DNA of 64,000 bases from Methylocystis sp. (GTDB lineage: Bacteria > Pseudomonadota > Alphaproteobacteria > Rhizobiales > Beijerinckiaceae). The notes under the pieces are model-generated. The model did no database searches. It had not been told where the DNA came from and saw only the letters and a program-made list of their open reading frames with translations. The translations under genes were made by a program, and so were the position numbers. The stretch lies in the NCBI RefSeq assembly GCF_021731785.1, contig NZ_JAKFWS010000041.1:96689-160688 (forward strand), given 5' to 3'. This document shows positions 37,881-47,918 of this stretch, piece after piece. Position 1 is the stretch's first letter. Each line of letters begins with the position of its first letter.

Positions 37881-39584
37881 ATGTCATTAGACCATCTTGC
37901 GATTTTGGCCGCGGCGCAGCTTGCCATACTGCTTCTCGCCGCATCGATTTTCATTGCTTTGCGCAGGCGCGGCCGCGAACAGGTCGAATCCGAACTTGAA
38001 TCGCTGCGCGACGAAATCTGGGAGTTACGCGCCGCCGCCGCCGCCCGCGACCGCGCGGAGGCCGCAAGCCTGGCGAAGTCTCGCTTTCTGGCCGCGGTCA
38101 GTCACGAGTTCCGTACGCCGCTCAACGGCGTCGGGGGACTGGCGCAACTGCTCGCCATGACCAAGCTGACCGACGAACAGGCGAGTTATGTCGAAGCGAT
38201 CAGGGATTCGAGTCGCTCGCTCTCGCAGCTCATCGACGACATTCTCGATTTTTCCAAGATCGAGGCCGGCAAATTCGAGCTGCGCTGCGAGACCTTTGCG
38301 CTCGCCCCGTTTGTTGAAAGCGTAGTCGAATTGCTAGCGCCCCGAGCCCTGACGAAAGGCCTGGAGATCGCCAGCGTGATCGCGCCTGATCCGCCTGGCG
38401 AGATCGTCAACGATTCGGCCCGGCTGCGGCAGGTGCTGCTCAACCTCATTGGCAACGCCGTGAAGTTCACCGAACGCGGCGGGGTGGGCGTGCGCGTCAC
38501 GCGCGACGGCGCGCGGCTGCGTTTCGCGGTGTGCGACACCGGACCGGGCGTGCCGGAAGAGGCGCGCGACGTGATCTTTGAAGAATTCGAACAGGCTGAT
38601 CCTTCCGAGAACCACCCGCGCGCGGGCACCGGGCTCGGCCTTGCCATCTCCCGCCGTCTCGTTGCGCGAATGGGCGGCGCGCTCGCGCTTGTTGAATCAT
38701 CCGACAGGGGTTCCATTTTCGCCTTTACGCTCCCGGCGCCGCCGGTCACGGAAGCAGTCGCTCCGCCGCCTCTTTCTGGACTTAAGACGCTGATTGTCGC
38801 GCACAGCGTTTTTGAAGCGCCGTACCTTGCGGAGAGTTTGCGCCACGCCGGAGCCGAGGCGGAGATCGTTACGGCGGAAGACGCTGCGGACACGCTGCAG
38901 AGCCGTCGCGAAAAGCCTTTCGACGCCGTCATCGTCGACTGCGCGCTGGGACCGCATATGACCGCCGAGCTGGCGAAAGCGGCTCGCGCGGCGCACGCGC
39001 GCCGACTATTCCTGCTCTTCTCGCCGCTTGAGCGGCGCGCCTTCGGCGAAGAGGCCTTGTGCGACTTCGACGGCTGGCTGGTGAAGCCGGTCCGGACCGC
39101 CTCGCTCATCGCCCGCCTCTCGCAAGCAAACGCCAAGGCGCCGGCGAATGAGGAAGGCGCGCCGTCGCAAGCCCTCGCCGGGGTGAATGCGCTCGTCGCT
39201 GAAGACAATGAGATCAACGCCCTTATCCTCATGCGTCACCTCGCAAAGCTTGGCGCGAAGGTGACCCGTGCGGAAAGCGGCGCGCTGGCGCTCGCCCGCG
39301 CCCGCGAAGCGATCGAGGGCGTAGGCGCGCCCTATGATGTGATCGTCATGGATCTCTTCATGCCTGATTTCGATGGGTGCGAGGCGAGCTTTCGCATTCG
39401 CGAAGCCGAAGCGCGCGCGGGCGCTCCGCGCACGCCGATCTTGGTGCTGACGGCGAGCGCGCGCGAGGAGGACGAACGCGCCGCCCGCGCCGCCGGCGTC
39501 GACGCCTTTCTCACCAAGCCCGTGGAATTTTCGTCTCTCGCCGCGACGATCGAAGAGCTGAGATTGGCGCCGCGACGGGCATAG
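37881..39584 (+). CDS. Hybrid sensor histidine kinase/response regulator
   Basis: HisKA (FLAAVSHEFRTPLNGV), HATPase (GTGLGLAISRRLV), C-terminal receiver (VIVMDLFMPDFDG). Confidence 0.92.
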   Translation: MSLDHLAILAAAQLAILLLAASIFIALRRRGREQVESELESLRDEIWELRAAAAARDRAEAASLAKSRFLAAVSHEFRTPLNGVGGLAQLLAMTKLTDEQASYVEAIRDSSRSLSQLIDDILDFSKIEAGKFELRCETFALAPFVESVVELLAPRALTKGLEIASVIAPDPPGEIVNDSARLRQVLLNLIGNAVKFTERGGVGVRVTRDGARLRFAVCDTGPGVPEEARDVIFEEFEQADPSENHPRAGTGLGLAISRRLVARMGGALALVESSDRGSIFAFTLPAPPVTEAVAPPPLSGLKTLIVAHSVFEAPYLAESLRHAGAEAEIVTAEDAADTLQSRREKPFDAVIVDCALGPHMTAELAKAARAAHARRLFLLFSPLERRAFGEEALCDFDGWLVKPVRTASLIARLSQANAKAPANEEGAPSQALAGVNALVAEDNEINALILMRHLAKLGAKVTRAESGALALARAREAIEGVGAPYDVIVMDLFMPDFDGCEASFRIREAEARAGAPRTPILVLTASAREEDERAARAAGVDAFLTKPVEFSSLAATIEELRLAPRRA

Positions 39585-39601
39585 CGGCGCGGCGCCGCTT
39601 G

Positions 39602-40480
39602 TTAGCCGCCCTGCGGGGCGATGTCGCCGAAGCGTCCCGATTGATAATCGACGAACGCCTGCCGCAACTCGTCCTGCGTGTTCATCACGAACGGCCCTTG
39701 CTGCGCCACGGGCTCGTCAATCGGTTCGCCGCTCATGATGATCAGCTTCGCGTCGCTATTGGCTTCGAAGGCGATGTCGCCGCCTTCCTCTTCGAACACG
39801 ACGACGTCCGTGGCGCGCGCGATCTTCTCTCCGTTGACTTCGATCGTTCCTTCAAGAACCGCGGCAAGCGCCGTGTGGCCTTCCGGCAGCGTGAATAGGG
39901 CGCTCTTTTCGGCGTCGAGGCGCACGTCCCAAAGATCGATCGGCGTCGCCGTTTGCGCGGGTCCGAGATGGCCGGCGAATTCGCCGGCGATGACGCGAAC
40001 AAGCCCGGCGTCGTCGGGCAGATCGACGCGCGGAATATCCTTGTCGAGCAAGGTTTGATAGCGCGGCGCGCTCATCTTCTCGTGCGCCGGCAGATTGACC
40101 CAAAGCTGCACGACCTCGAAGCGTCCGCCCGACTTGGCGAAGCTTTCGGAATGATACTCCTCGTGAACGATCCCCGAGGCGGCGCGCATCCACTGCACGT
40201 CGCCGGGGCCGATCAGTCCGCCGGCGCCGGTCGAGTCGCGATGCGCGACTTCGCCGTCCAAAACGATCGTCACCGTCTCGAAGCCGCGATGCGGGTGCGC
40301 CCCGACGCCGCGGCGCTTTGCGGTCGGAGGAAAGTCGAACGGCCCCGCGTAGTCGAACAGCAGAAAGGGGCTCGCCTGCGCGCCATGTTCGTGATGCGAA
40401 AACAGCGAACGCACAGGAAAGCCGTCGCCGACCCAGTGCGTGGTATGGGGGGCGGGGTAAACGCCGATAATTTTTCTCAT
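39602..40480 (-). CDS. Pirin family protein
   Basis: HPHRGFETVTIVLDGEVAHRDSTGAGGLIGPGDVQWMRAASGIVHEEYHS. Confidence 0.92.
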   Translation of the reverse strand: MRKIIGVYPAPHTTHWVGDGFPVRSLFSHHEHGAQASPFLLFDYAGPFDFPPTAKRRGVGAHPHRGFETVTIVLDGEVAHRDSTGAGGLIGPGDVQWMRAASGIVHEEYHSESFAKSGGRFEVVQLWVNLPAHEKMSAPRYQTLLDKDIPRVDLPDDAGLVRVIAGEFAGHLGPAQTATPIDLWDVRLDAEKSALFTLPEGHTALAAVLEGTIEVNGEKIARATDVVVFEEEGGDIAFEANSDAKLIIMSGEPIDEPVAQQGPFVMNTQDELRQAFVDYQSGRFGDIAPQGG

Positions 40481-40619
40481 GACAAAGGCTCCTTGCGGCC
40501 TATGTGGGCGGCGGAGAGCGAATTGCAAATGCGCGGTTCTTGACGGACGAGGCTGCAAAACCCCACAAGTCCCGGACGCCGGTAATGGCGACGACCTCGG
40601 TAGCGCAAGGACGGGTTGG

Positions 40620-40946
40620 ATGGACTGGATTATTCTTTTTATCGGCAGCTTCTGCGAAGTCGGCTGGCTTGTCGGCATGAAATATGCGGAAGGATTCACG
40701 CGGCTGTGGCCTTCGGTCGTCATGGTGTTTTTTATGGCGGCGAGCGTCGGTTGCCTGGGCCTTGCGGTAAAAACCATTCCTGCCGGCACGGCGTACGCCG
40801 CATGGACTGGCACGAGCATCGCCGCGGCGACCCTTGTGGGCGTCTATCTCTTCAACGAACCAACCACGGCGCTGCGGCTGGGATCGATCGCTCTCATCGT
40901 TCTGGGGATCATCGGCCTGCGGCTCGGCGGCGTCGACATGAAATGA
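40620..40946 (+). CDS. SMR-family exporter, SugE/Gdx subtype
   Basis: MDWIILFIGSFCEVGWLVGMKYAEGFTRLWPS...GTAYAAWTGTSIAAATLVGVYLFNEPTTALRLGSIALIVLGIIGLRL. Confidence 0.88.
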   Translation: MDWIILFIGSFCEVGWLVGMKYAEGFTRLWPSVVMVFFMAASVGCLGLAVKTIPAGTAYAAWTGTSIAAATLVGVYLFNEPTTALRLGSIALIVLGIIGLRLGGVDMK

Positions 40947-40984
40947 ATCGCCAGCCGCGTTGTCAGTTCCGGCAGACCTCAGGT

Positions 40985-41070
40985 CCGACCGGGAATGCCG
41001 GAGTCGCAACAAGAAACTTGGGTGTTGCTCTCGAATCCCGATCGCGCGCAAAACGCGCGCCGGGCATGAC
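40985..41070. repeat. Degenerate intergenic REP-like element
   Basis: gtgttgctctcgaatcccgatcgcgcgc...gcgcgccgggcatgac parallels 44895..44928. Confidence 0.6.
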
Positions 41071-41093
41071 AATCGTTGTTCAAGCCGCGCGAG

Positions 41094-42206
41094 TTAGAAA
41101 TAGCTCTCGAGCGTTCCACGACGACGCACGTCCAGCGTGGCGCAGTGGAAGGCGCCGCCGAACGCGGCATAGTGCAGGAAGGAGCAGGGGATCGGCTCGT
41201 AGCCCCATTTCTCCATCTGCCGCATCATGTTGCTGTGATGCGGATCGACGATGACGCGCTTCTCGTCGATCATGAGAATGTTCATGCTGAGCCATTTGCC
41301 GCACATCGAAGTGATCGCGAGAATGCGGTCGTTGATCGGATCTGGCTCAGGCGCGACGAGAATGTCCCACTGCTTCAAAATGTCGGGCAGTTCATCGGGG
41401 TTGATATATTCTGGATTGATCAGCAGCCGGCCCGGCCCCAGCGGAAGGATTGTCGTGTCGATATGCATCGGATTCGGGCAGCGGCTCTTGATCTCGTGAA
41501 TGCGATAGCCTTCGCCGAGATGGCGGCGCAGCCAGTCAATGCCCATCGCGTTGGTTACATTGGAGCGCGTGACGAAAATGTCGCGGCCGCAGCGGAAGAA
41601 GTCGGCGGCGTCGAACACCGGCTCGAATTCGGTGAGGATGTAGCGAATCTCCTCGCCCTTCTCCGGCAGTTTGAAATCAGGGTCGAAGAGTTCGTCGGTG
41701 AGCTGGGGCTTTGGCGCCGACGTCCAGCGCGCGCCGCGGCGAAAATAGTCCTTGAGGATTTCGCGATAGGAATGGGTTTCGAAATAACGGCAGGGCCAGG
41801 CCATTGGCGTTTCAAGAATCTCGTCGCCGAAAACGAGCATGGAGTCGCGCGGACAGGAATTGCAAAAGCCGCGCGACGACCAATGCGGCGTCGAGAACTT
41901 CGCCTTGTGATTGACCGCGTCCGGCCGGGTCACCGTGACGCCGAGCGACTCAAGGAGAGCGACAAAGCCGTCGAGCTCCTGCTGCGCCGGCTCGATCATG
42001 AATTTCGGAAAGCGAAATCCGGCGGCGAGCGACTGCGCGCGCGCGGCCATGCCGGGGATGTTGCAGGTGACGACCGGATGATCGGAGGGGATGGTCGAGC
42101 CCTCGAGCCGCCCGACGATGATCTCCTCCAACGGATCCCATTCGTTGTGAGAATTGACCGGACATTCCGCGGCAATCGCGGTCCCCATAGAAGCATGGAT
42201 ATTCAT
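41094..42206 (-). CDS. Glycine amidinotransferase-like (AGAT family)
   Basis: FDAADFFRCGRDIFVTRSNVTNAMGIDWLRRHL, NPMHIDTTI, KWLSMNILMIDEKRV, GGAFHCATLDVRRRGTLESYF closely resemble AGAT motifs including the active-site Cys. Confidence 0.88.
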   Translation of the reverse strand: MNIHASMGTAIAAECPVNSHNEWDPLEEIIVGRLEGSTIPSDHPVVTCNIPGMAARAQSLAAGFRFPKFMIEPAQQELDGFVALLESLGVTVTRPDAVNHKAKFSTPHWSSRGFCNSCPRDSMLVFGDEILETPMAWPCRYFETHSYREILKDYFRRGARWTSAPKPQLTDELFDPDFKLPEKGEEIRYILTEFEPVFDAADFFRCGRDIFVTRSNVTNAMGIDWLRRHLGEGYRIHEIKSRCPNPMHIDTTILPLGPGRLLINPEYINPDELPDILKQWDILVAPEPDPINDRILAITSMCGKWLSMNILMIDEKRVIVDPHHSNMMRQMEKWGYEPIPCSFLHYAAFGGAFHCATLDVRRRGTLESYF

Positions 42207-42574
42207 AATGCGCCCCGGAATCGTTTCCAGCGAGAGACTTGTAACGCTTTTGGACTGATCTTCAAGTCGTCGAAAAAACGCCCTGCTTCTTGTAGTTTAA
42301 CGATGCGCTGCTTGGTCTTAACCGCTTTGTCCTCTATTGAAGCCTTTTGGGTGGGCGGACTAAGTCGCGAAGAGCGGTCGCAGTCCACTCCGGCCCTGCC
42401 TTGAGCTTGTGACGACTTGCGTTTTCCCGGTCCTTGGGCAATAAACCGCGTTCTACAGAACCGCCCGGCCAGTGATGGGCTGCCGTGGCGGTTCTTTCGC
42501 TCGCGCGAAAAAGCGCCTTCGGGCTGGTCCCGCACGGCGCACATAACACAGGGCCACGCGCCCAGGAGAGCAAA

Positions 42575-42775
42575 ATGCCCAAGCTGAAGACGAAATCGGG
42601 CGCAAAAAAGCGCTTCAAGATCACCGGAACCGGGAAAGTGGTCTATGCCCAGCAGGGCAAGCGCCACGGCATGATCAAGCGGACGAATAAGCAGATCAGA
42701 AATCTGCGCGGCACGAACGTCTTGTTCAAGACTGACGGCGACAACGTCAAAAAGTACTTCCTGCCGAACGGCTGA
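42575..42775 (+). CDS. rpmI: 50S ribosomal protein L35
   Basis: [22 protein letters not shown]...KQIRNLRG. Confidence 0.97.
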   Translation: MPKLKTKSGAKKRFKITGTGKVVYAQQGKRHGMIKRTNKQIRNLRGTNVLFKTDGDNVKKYFLPNG

Positions 42776-42811
42776 TCCGCAGCACGCTTTTTTCCGCAAA
42801 GGAGTTTCGTC

Positions 42812-43177
42812 ATGGCTCGCGTCAAGCGCGGCGTCACATCGCACGCCAAACACAAGAAGACCCTCAAGGCCGCCAAAGGTTTCTACGGCCGCCGCAAGAA
42901 CACGATCCGCGCCGCCAAGGCCGCGGTCGATCGCTCGATGCAATATGCCACGCGCGATCGTAAGGCCAAAAAGCGCGTGTTCCGCGCGCTGTGGATTCAG
43001 CGGCTCAACGCCGCCGTGCGCGAGCACGGACTGACCTATTCGCGCTTCATCGACGGTCTCGCCAAGGCGGGGATCGAGGTCGACCGCAAGGTCTTGTCGG
43101 AACTCGCCATCCATCAGCCAGAAGCCTTCGCGGCCATCGTGACGCAGGCGAAATCGGCGCTGCCGCAGGCGGCGTAA
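42812..43177 (+). CDS. rplT: 50S ribosomal protein L20
   Basis: [36 protein letters not shown]. Confidence 0.98.
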   Translation: MARVKRGVTSHAKHKKTLKAAKGFYGRRKNTIRAAKAAVDRSMQYATRDRKAKKRVFRALWIQRLNAAVREHGLTYSRFIDGLAKAGIEVDRKVLSELAIHQPEAFAAIVTQAKSALPQAA

Positions 43178-43202
43178 GACTGAGATCGCGAACAAATTAA
43201 AG

Positions 43203-43232
43203 CCTCCCGCAGCTTGGCTCCGGGAGGTTTTT
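43203..43232 (+). terminator. Intrinsic terminator of rpmI-rplT
   Basis: CCTCCCG...CGGGAGG then TTTTT. Confidence 0.8.
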
Positions 43233-43363
43233 GGTTTTGGAGCGTTTGAAATTCCGTTCGCACCGAGGCGTTCTGCGCTTCGGCGGCTTGCTTGCCTGCC
43301 CATGGCGTCGTCTCGCCTCCGCGCCAGGTTGCTCTATAATCTCGCGACGACCTAGGGCGGAGC

Positions 43364-44803
43364 ATGACCGACACATATGATCTCATCGTCATTGGCGGCG
43401 GGCCCGGCGGCTATGTCGCCGCGATCCGCGCCGCGCAATTGGGCTTAAGGACCGCGGTCGTCGAGCGCGAGCATCTTGGCGGCATATGCCTGAACTGGGG
43501 CTGCATCCCGACGAAGGCGCTGCTGCGTTCGGCTGAAGTCTATCGTTTGGCCAGAGAGGGCGAGCGATTCGGCGTTTCGCCAGGCGCCTTGAGCGCCGAC
43601 GTGGCGCGCATTGTCTCGCATTCGCGCGAAGCGGCCACGCGGCTTAACGGCGGCGTCGCCTTCCTACTCAAGAAGAACAAGATCGACGTGATTTGGGGCG
43701 AGGCGACGATCGCCGGAAAGGGCGAGGTCCAAGTCGGCGCGCCGACCAAATCGCCAATGCCGCCGCAATTGCCGAGCCCCAGAACGACGCTCGGCGAAGG
43801 CGTCTATCAGGCGAAACACATCATCGTCGCGACCGGCGCCCGTCCGCGCGTGCTGCCCGGCCTTGAGCCCGATGGCCGACTCGTCTGGACCTATTTCGAG
43901 GCGATGAAGCCTGAGCGCTTTCCGAAGTCGCTGCTCATCGTCGGCGCCGGCGCCATCGGCGTCGAATTCGCCTCCTTCTATCGGACGTTCGGCGTTGAAG
44001 TCATTCTCGTCGAAGCGCTGCCGCATATACTTCCAAGCGAAGACGAAGAGATCGCGGCATTGGCGAATCGTTCATTCAAGAAGCAAGGGATCGACATTCG
44101 CGTCGCGACGACTTTGACGGGCGTCGAGAAGAAAGCCGACAGCCTCGTCGTCACGTTGAAACCCGCAGACGGCGAGGCGCAGACGCTTGAAGTCGAGCGC
44201 GCTCTGTCGGCGATCGGCGTCGTCGCCAATGTCGAAAATCTCGGGCTGGAGGCGCTCGGCGTCGCGCTGGAGCGCGGCGCCATCAAGATCGATGGCTTGG
44301 GACGCACCAATGTTGAAGGCGTTTACGCGATTGGCGATGTCGCCGGCGGTCCGATGCTCGCGCATAAGGCCGAGCATGAAGGCGTCTCTTGCGTCGATGC
44401 GATCGCCGGACTGGACGCCCATGCGCTCGATAGATCGCGCGTGCCGGGCTGCACCTATTGCCACCCGCAGGTCGCCTCAGTGGGTCTGACCGAAGCCAAG
44501 GCGAAAGAGCAGGGGATCGACGTGAAGATCGGCCTGTTTCCCTATCTCGCCAATGGCAAGGCGATCGCTCTCGGCGAACTTGAAGGGCTTGTAAAGACGA
44601 TCTTTGACGCCAAGAGCGGACGGTTGCTCGGCGCGCATATCTTCGGGGTGGAAGCCACGGAATTGATCCAAGGCTTCGTCATCGCGATGAATCTCGAGAC
44701 GACGGAAGAAGAGCTGATGCGCACGATTTTTCCGCATCCGACGCTGTCGGAAACGATGCATGAGAGCGTGCTCGCGGCTTACGGCCGCGCGATCCACGTT
44801 TGA
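43364..44803 (+). CDS. lpdA: Dihydrolipoyl dehydrogenase
   Basis: GGGPGGYVAAIRAAQLG, GGICLNWGCIPTKALL disulfide motif, GAGAIGVEFASFY, C-terminal HPTLSE. Confidence 0.95.
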   Translation: MTDTYDLIVIGGGPGGYVAAIRAAQLGLRTAVVEREHLGGICLNWGCIPTKALLRSAEVYRLAREGERFGVSPGALSADVARIVSHSREAATRLNGGVAFLLKKNKIDVIWGEATIAGKGEVQVGAPTKSPMPPQLPSPRTTLGEGVYQAKHIIVATGARPRVLPGLEPDGRLVWTYFEAMKPERFPKSLLIVGAGAIGVEFASFYRTFGVEVILVEALPHILPSEDEEIAALANRSFKKQGIDIRVATTLTGVEKKADSLVVTLKPADGEAQTLEVERALSAIGVVANVENLGLEALGVALERGAIKIDGLGRTNVEGVYAIGDVAGGPMLAHKAEHEGVSCVDAIAGLDAHALDRSRVPGCTYCHPQVASVGLTEAKAKEQGIDVKIGLFPYLANGKAIALGELEGLVKTIFDAKSGRLLGAHIFGVEATELIQGFVIAMNLETTEEELMRTIFPHPTLSETMHESVLAAYGRAIHV

Positions 44804-44822
44804 GATTCACGCCAGCATGGAT

Positions 44823-44928
44823 GTCATTCCGACGCGCGCTTCGCGCGCGATCGGGAATTCAGACTCATAACAAATGTCCTAGATGTTGCTCTGGATCCCA
44901 GATCGCGCTCGCGCGCGTCGGGGATGAC
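44823..44928. repeat. Composite inverted-repeat intergenic element
   Basis: gtcattccgacgcgcgcttcgcgcgcgatcgggaattc ... ggatcccagatcgcgctcgcgcgcgtcggggatgac; ends are inverted repeats. Confidence 0.65.
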
Positions 44929-44967
44929 CCGTTAGGACGGAATGCGTGTAAGCGTTATCTCAGCCCG

Positions 44968-46848
44968 TCAGCTCTGCAGCACATAGGTTCCCGGCGCGTC
45001 GCAGAGCGCCTCGCCGATGACAGGCGGCGCGACCGGCGCGCCGGAACGGGCGGTGAGCCAGGCGACCCATTCGGGCCACCATGACCCTTCCTTAACGGTC
45101 GCGATCTTCACCCAGTCCTCGGGGTCGGCGTAATGCTCGCCGTCCACTCGGCTTGTGAAGCGGTAATCGCCGCGCTTCTTCTCGGGCTCCGAGACGATGC
45201 CGGCGTTATGCCCGCCGCTCGTCAACAGGAAGGTGATTTGGGAGTCCGCGAGCAGATGAATCTTGTATACCGAGCGCCAGGGCGCGACATGATCGCGCTC
45301 CGTGCCGACGGCGAAAATTGGGGCGCGAATGTCGCTGAGCGCGATGGCGCCGCTGTTTACGCGCAGCCGGCCCTCAGCGAGATCGTTGTTGAGGAAGAGC
45401 CGCCGCAGATATTCGGCGTGCATGTTGTAGGGCATGCGCGTCGCGTCGGCGTTCCAGGCCATCATATCGGTCATCGGCTTGCGTTCGCCCATCAGATAGG
45501 AGTTGAGCGCATAAGACCAGACGAGATCAGTGGACCGCAGAAGTTGGAACGCGCCAGCCATCTCCTTTGAATCGAGATAGCCGTGCTCCCACATCAAATC
45601 TTCGAGAAAGTCGAGTTGGCTCTCGTTGACGAAAAGCGTCAGTTCTCCCGCCTCGGTGAAATCGGTTTGCGCCGCGAGCAAGGTCAAGCTCTTGAGGCGC
45701 TCGTCATTGTCCCGCGCCATTGCGGCGGCGGCGATCGCGAGCAACGTCCCGCCCAGGCAATAGCCGGCTGCATGAACCTTTCGATTCGGCATGAGTTGCG
45801 AGATCACGTCGAGCGCGGCCATCACGCCGAGCCTGCGATAGGCCTCCATGTCGAGATCGCGATCTTCGGCGCCCGGATTGCGCCAGGAGATCATGAACAC
45901 CGTAAAGCCTTGCCCGATCAAATACCGCACGAGCGAATTATGCGGCGACAGATCGAGGATGTAATATTTCATGATCCATGCGGGCGTGATGAGCACGGGC
46001 TCGAGCCGCACCGTCTCCGTCGTCGGCGCATAGTGGATGAGTTCGATCAGCCGGTTTCGGTAAATCACCTTCCCAGGCGTGATCGCGACGTTCTTCCCTG
46101 GCACGAAGGCTTCGGCGCCGACCGGCCGCTTGCCGCCGGCCCGCCGCTCCATGTCTTCGAGAAAATTCTGCAAGCCGTAGAGCAGGTTGACGCCGCCAGT
46201 CTCGAAGGTTCGCTGCAACGCCTCGGGATTGGTCAGCAGGAAATTCGACGGCGAGAACATGTCGAGCGCCTGTCGCGAGGCGAATTCGACGACGTTTTCA
46301 TGCTGCTTGGTGACGCCGCCGATGCCCGTCGTGGCGTTGTGCCACCATTGCTGATTGAGCAGAAAACTCTGGTAGAGCGGGGCATAGGGCCAGCGCCGCC
46401 ACGCTTCTCCGGAGAATCTCTTGTCCTGCGGCAGCGGCTCAATGCAGGGCGCCGCGTTCGGCTGCAACGCGCAGCGCCAGGCGTAACTGGCGAACCGCCA
46501 GCTCTTGCGCGCCGCCTTTTCGGCAAGCTGCATTTGCTTTCCTGGCGATGAGGCGAGATGCACCGCCCAGTCCCAATAGGCGCCCGCCATGGCCGCTGGC
46601 GAAAGGCCCCCGGTCAGATGCGCGACGCTTGCATGAAGCGATCGGTCGACGACGTCGCCGAGCGCCGCGTAGCCGTAGGACGCTCCGTCGGTGGCGCGTT
46701 CCGCCGCCAGAAAGGCGCTGGGCCACGCATCGACGAAGGCTTTCGACGCGAGGTGCGGAAAGCTGTGGGCAGGGCTGGAGGGGCCGAGGCTGGAGATTGC
46801 TTGCTCTTCGCGCGCATGCGTTTGCGCGGCGTTGGGGTTGTTCGTCAT
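44968..46848 (-). CDS. phaC: Class I poly(3-hydroxyalkanoate) synthase
   Basis: Lipase-like box GYCLGGTLLAIAAA; LTSGGHNAGIVSEP; start MTNNPNAAQ at 46848. Confidence 0.95.
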   Translation of the reverse strand: MTNNPNAAQTHAREEQAISSLGPSSPAHSFPHLASKAFVDAWPSAFLAAERATDGASYGYAALGDVVDRSLHASVAHLTGGLSPAAMAGAYWDWAVHLASSPGKQMQLAEKAARKSWRFASYAWRCALQPNAAPCIEPLPQDKRFSGEAWRRWPYAPLYQSFLLNQQWWHNATTGIGGVTKQHENVVEFASRQALDMFSPSNFLLTNPEALQRTFETGGVNLLYGLQNFLEDMERRAGGKRPVGAEAFVPGKNVAITPGKVIYRNRLIELIHYAPTTETVRLEPVLITPAWIMKYYILDLSPHNSLVRYLIGQGFTVFMISWRNPGAEDRDLDMEAYRRLGVMAALDVISQLMPNRKVHAAGYCLGGTLLAIAAAAMARDNDERLKSLTLLAAQTDFTEAGELTLFVNESQLDFLEDLMWEHGYLDSKEMAGAFQLLRSTDLVWSYALNSYLMGERKPMTDMMAWNADATRMPYNMHAEYLRRLFLNNDLAEGRLRVNSGAIALSDIRAPIFAVGTERDHVAPWRSVYKIHLLADSQITFLLTSGGHNAGIVSEPEKKRGDYRFTSRVDGEHYADPEDWVKIATVKEGSWWPEWVAWLTARSGAPVAPPVIGEALCDAPGTYVLQS

Positions 46849-46984
46849 CAACTTCCTTGAAGTCGAGGTTCTCGACTGGATTTTGATCTTATTTAGGAAG
46901 ATGTTGCGCTGCAACATCATAGATTATCTCTTCGGCCTTGGCCGGGCGGCGAGCGCTACCATGTCCTTGTGAAGGAATGTCGAC

Positions 46985-47545
46985 TTGAGGAGACCCGTCG
47001 TGAGAGCCATCGCCGTCGCCGCCGCATTTACGATCGTGTCCAGCGCCGCGCTCGCCGCTCTCAAGCCCGGCGACGCCGCGCCGAGCTTCACCCTTCAGGC
47101 GGCGCAGGGCGGCAAGGAATTCTCCTTCTCGCTGCAACAGGCGCTCGCGAAGGGGCCGGTCGTGCTCTATTTCTATCCAAAGTCGTTCACGAGCGTGTGC
47201 ACCATCGAGGCGCATGAATTCGCCGAAGCCATAGAGCAGTTCGCCGCCATGGGCGCGAGCGTCATTGGCGTGTCGGGCGACAAGATCGCCACCCAGCGCG
47301 ACTTCTCATCGAAAGAGTGCCGTGACAAATTCCCGGTCGGCGCCGATCCCGACTTCAATGTGATCAAGGCCTATGACGCGGCTTTCAATGTTCCGGTCGT
47401 GGGCGCGATGTTCGCCAACCGCATCTCATATGTCATCTCTCCCGAGGGAAAGATTCTGTCTGTCGTCGAGGATTCCGGCGCGACGAAGCACATTCAGAAT
47501 GCGCTCGCCGTCGTGAAACAGTGGCGCGAAGCGCAAGGCAAGTAA
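46985..47545 (+). CDS. Exported peroxiredoxin (AhpC/TSA, Bcp-like)
   Basis: Signal-like N-terminus; VVLYFYPKSFTSVCTIEAHEF active site; alternative GTG start at 47000. Confidence 0.85.
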   Translation: MRRPVVRAIAVAAAFTIVSSAALAALKPGDAAPSFTLQAAQGGKEFSFSLQQALAKGPVVLYFYPKSFTSVCTIEAHEFAEAIEQFAAMGASVIGVSGDKIATQRDFSSKECRDKFPVGADPDFNVIKAYDAAFNVPVVGAMFANRISYVISPEGKILSVVEDSGATKHIQNALAVVKQWREAQGK

Positions 47546-47558
47546 GCGGTGAGCTTAA

Positions 47559-47918
47559 TCACCGTCGTCCGATCAGCCAGCGCAACAAGACGATTTGCGC
47601 CAGCAACGCGGCGAAATGCGTGTTCCAGTCGACAAACACCGCGCAGGGCTCGTTCGCGTCGCCGCAGCCGAAGCTCTTTTCGAGCGAAGGCTCGAGGAGC
47701 CATCCGACGGGCGTCCCGAGCGGAAAGGAGAGCGCGCCCATCGCCTGGCGCGAGAATCGCCCGGCGGCGCGCAGGCGTTCCGACAGATCGTAATCATCGT
47801 AAGCAGTGACGTAGATCGCCAGAACGGCGATCGAGAGGGCGACAGTCGCTATCGCATAGGCGAGCCATGCGACGCGCAGCAGCCGCCATCGCCGGTCTTG
47901 CGGCGGGGCGCCGCTCAC
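47559..47918 (-). CDS. Hypothetical membrane protein
   Basis: 119 aa, two TM segments; 4-bp overlap with the irr-like gene stop. Confidence 0.5.
   Translation of the reverse strand: MSGAPPQDRRWRLLRVAWLAYAIATVALSIAVLAIYVTAYDDYDLSERLRAAGRFSRQAMGALSFPLGTPVGWLLEPSLEKSFGCGDANEPCAVFVDWNTHFAALLAQIVLLRWLIGRR

Noticed and set aside
40481-40619. Possible guanidine riboswitch upstream of the SugE/Gdx gene (contains GGACGAGG, as in the ykkC-III core)
   Set aside because: I could not form the required P1 helix and pseudoknot, and there is no pair of ACGR-capped hairpins for the guanidine-II class. An Infernal search with the guanidine riboswitch models would decide.
42203-43303. 366-aa minus-strand ORF covering rpmI-rplT
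   Set aside because: Antisense to two ribosomal protein genes; no family features.
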